Source of the DNA: Anabaena lutea FACHB-196
GTDB lineage: Bacteria > Cyanobacteriota > Cyanobacteriia > Cyanobacteriales > Nostocaceae
Direction: 5' to 3'
DNA length: 64,000 bases
Assembly (NCBI RefSeq): GCF_014698305.1
Contig: NZ_JACJST010000005.1
Coordinates: 205,942-269,941 of the forward strand
The translations under genes were made by a program, and so were the position numbers. This document shows, one piece after another, positions 63,007 through 64,000 of this stretch; position 1 is the stretch's first letter, and every line of letters begins with the position of its first letter. A model generated the notes under the pieces. That model worked only from the letters and a program-made list of their open reading frames with translations. It ran no database searches and had not been told where the DNA came from.

Positions 63007-63434
63007 GGAACTACCTTGGCCTGCGAGATATTCTCTCTCAAAGTCTGCCACTTGAGCAGTGTGTATTGCAAGTTGTAAGATTATGAGAAAATCTGTGTCA
63101 AATTGTTAAAATTCTGATATTCATATATTTATATAGTTTGAAATACCTGATTACCTTCCACGTCTACAGCACAAACCCTGACGAATGTGGTAAGTTAAGA
63201 ATCATTAAGTTACTACAAGCTAGATTACTAGTGACTAGTACGTGTAATGGCATAATCCTGAGAAATACTCAACTACTAACGTTGTGAATTCTCAGCATTT
63301 TAGCAGCTTGTAAAGGGCTAAGAGTGTCAAAAAAAACGTTGAATTCCTCGCGGCAGTTGCTCATGGGATTTGATTCCCAGATTGCACAGCCTTAAAAACG
63401 TGGCAATTTTAGTAAACAAGAGGATTGTAGTTCA
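63007..63434. promoter_or_regulatory. ycf4-psbD divergent promoter region and psbD leader
   Basis: 428 bp between two photosynthesis genes. A TATAGT-like box is near 63133, and the psbD leader has a small hairpin (TGGGA 63364-63368 with TCCCA 63375-63379). AAGAGG at 63418-63423 lies 11 bp before the psbD ATG. psbD promoters in cyanobacteria often respond to high light; no such element could be defined here. Confidence 0.5.
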
Positions 63435-64000
63435 ATGACCATCGCAGTTGGACGCGCCCCGAGTAGAGGGTGGTTTGACGTATTAGACGACTGGTTGAAG
63501 CGCGATCGCTTCGTATTCGTAGGTTGGTCAGGAATATTATTATTCCCCTGCGCCTTCCTCGCACTAGGCGGTTGGCTCACCGGTACAACCTTCGTCACAT
63601 CCTGGTACACCCACGGATTAGCATCCTCCTACCTAGAAGGAGCTAACTTCCTAACCGTAGCAGTATCCACACCAGCAGACAGCATGGGACACTCCCTACT
63701 GTTGCTGTGGGGACCAGAAGCCCAAGGCGACTTCACCCGTTGGATTCAACTCGGTGGCTTGTGGCCGTTCGTAGCCCTACACGGAGCCTTTGGTTTAATC
63801 GGCTTCATGTTGCGCCAATTTGAAATCGCCAGACTGGTAGGGATTCGTCCTTACAACGCGCTGGCTTTTTCAGGACCCATCGCCGTATTCGTCAGTGTAT
63901 TCCTGATGTATCCCTTGGGACAATCCAGCTGGTTCTTTGCACCCAGCTTTGGAGTAGCAGCAATCTTCCGCTTCCTCTTATTCCTGCAAGGGTTCCACAA
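63435..64000 (+). CDS. psbD: Photosystem II reaction centre protein D2 (partial)
   Basis: The first 188 codons of D2 are present; the gene runs off the window. Start [20 protein letters not shown] with helices A-C. H116 in VALHGAFG is the accessory-chlorophyll ligand (H117 in the usual numbering), and Y159 in [10 protein letters not shown] is the redox-active tyrosine D (Y160 in the usual numbering). The N-terminus is one residue shorter than the common PVERGW form. psbC usually follows and overlaps it, beyond the window. Confidence 0.98.
   Translation, partial: MTIAVGRAPSRGWFDVLDDWLKRDRFVFVGWSGILLFPCAFLALGGWLTGTTFVTSWYTHGLASSYLEGANFLTVAVSTPADSMGHSLLLLWGPEAQGDFTRWIQLGGLWPFVALHGAFGLIGFMLRQFEIARLVGIRPYNALAFSGPIAVFVSVFLMYPLGQSSWFFAPSFGVAAIFRFLLFLQGFH

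Overview
The window is chromosomal DNA from a filamentous, Nostoc/Anabaena-type cyanobacterium. The evidence is the split beta-prime RNA polymerase genes (rpoC1 plus rpoC2), psbD and ycf4, a CpcS/CpeS-type bilin lyase, a carotenoid desaturase, many HIP1 octamers (GCGATCGC) inside and between genes, and abundant short repeats of the type seen in Nostocales. Gene order around rpsT-tatD-rpoB-rpoC1-rpoC2 and trnW-secE-nusG-rplK-rplA-rplJ-rplL is the usual cyanobacterial one. The species cannot be named from this.

Layout. 1-3.4 kb: truncated peptide-exporter-type ABC gene, HpnI-like glycosyltransferase and a radical SAM gene. 3.7-5.0 kb: glycine-rich RNA-binding protein and bilin lyase. 5.4-11.1 kb: RND efflux pair and a GT4 glycosyltransferase. 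12.2-16.5 kb: rplS, tRNA-Trp, then secE-nusG-rplK-rplA-rplJ-rplL with an L10-type leader. 16.9-23.0 kb: Ser/Thr kinase, LolA-like protein, 2OG oxygenase, fructosamine kinase and M16 peptidase. 23.1-29.0 kb: a four-gene minus-strand cluster centred on a HerA/FtsK-superfamily ATPase. 29.3-33.4 kb: two DUF29 paralogues, CrtD and a HicB-HicA toxin-antitoxin pair. 33.4-37.2 kb: a repeat-rich membrane protein, Hsp33 and an SRPBCC-like protein. 37.5-49.4 kb: rpsT-tatD-rpoB-rpoC1-rpoC2 on the minus strand. 50.2-56.8 kb: hisD, a universal stress protein, several small unknown proteins, a GIY-YIG-like protein and a zinc dehydrogenase. 57-64 kb: CHASE2 adenylate cyclase with a DUF928 partner, a ketoacyl synthase, cyclophilin, ycf4 and the start of psbD.

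Most of the window is housekeeping: translation, transcription, photosystem assembly, histidine synthesis, redox chaperone. The part most likely to be an undescribed system is 23110-29021. It contains a membrane-anchored helical/coiled-coil protein, a 1044-residue HerA-like ATPase with a long coiled-coil tail, and two small helical proteins, one with a hydrophobic C-terminus. These genes are AT-rich, have no housekeeping assignment, and lie near a toxin-antitoxin pair and DUF29 genes. I propose an NTP-driven conflict (defence) module; that function is inference.

The second striking observation is a GC-rich repeat, apparently mobile, inserted in frame in both rpoB and rpoC2 and translated in the same reading frame in each (both contain GDNLSASP). 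Other repeats of interest are two approximately 92-bp MITE-like elements with matching terminal inverted repeats, a family of palindromes sharing a TAGGGG/CCCCTA-type shell but differing in their cores, and an 84-bp tandem repeat behind rplL.
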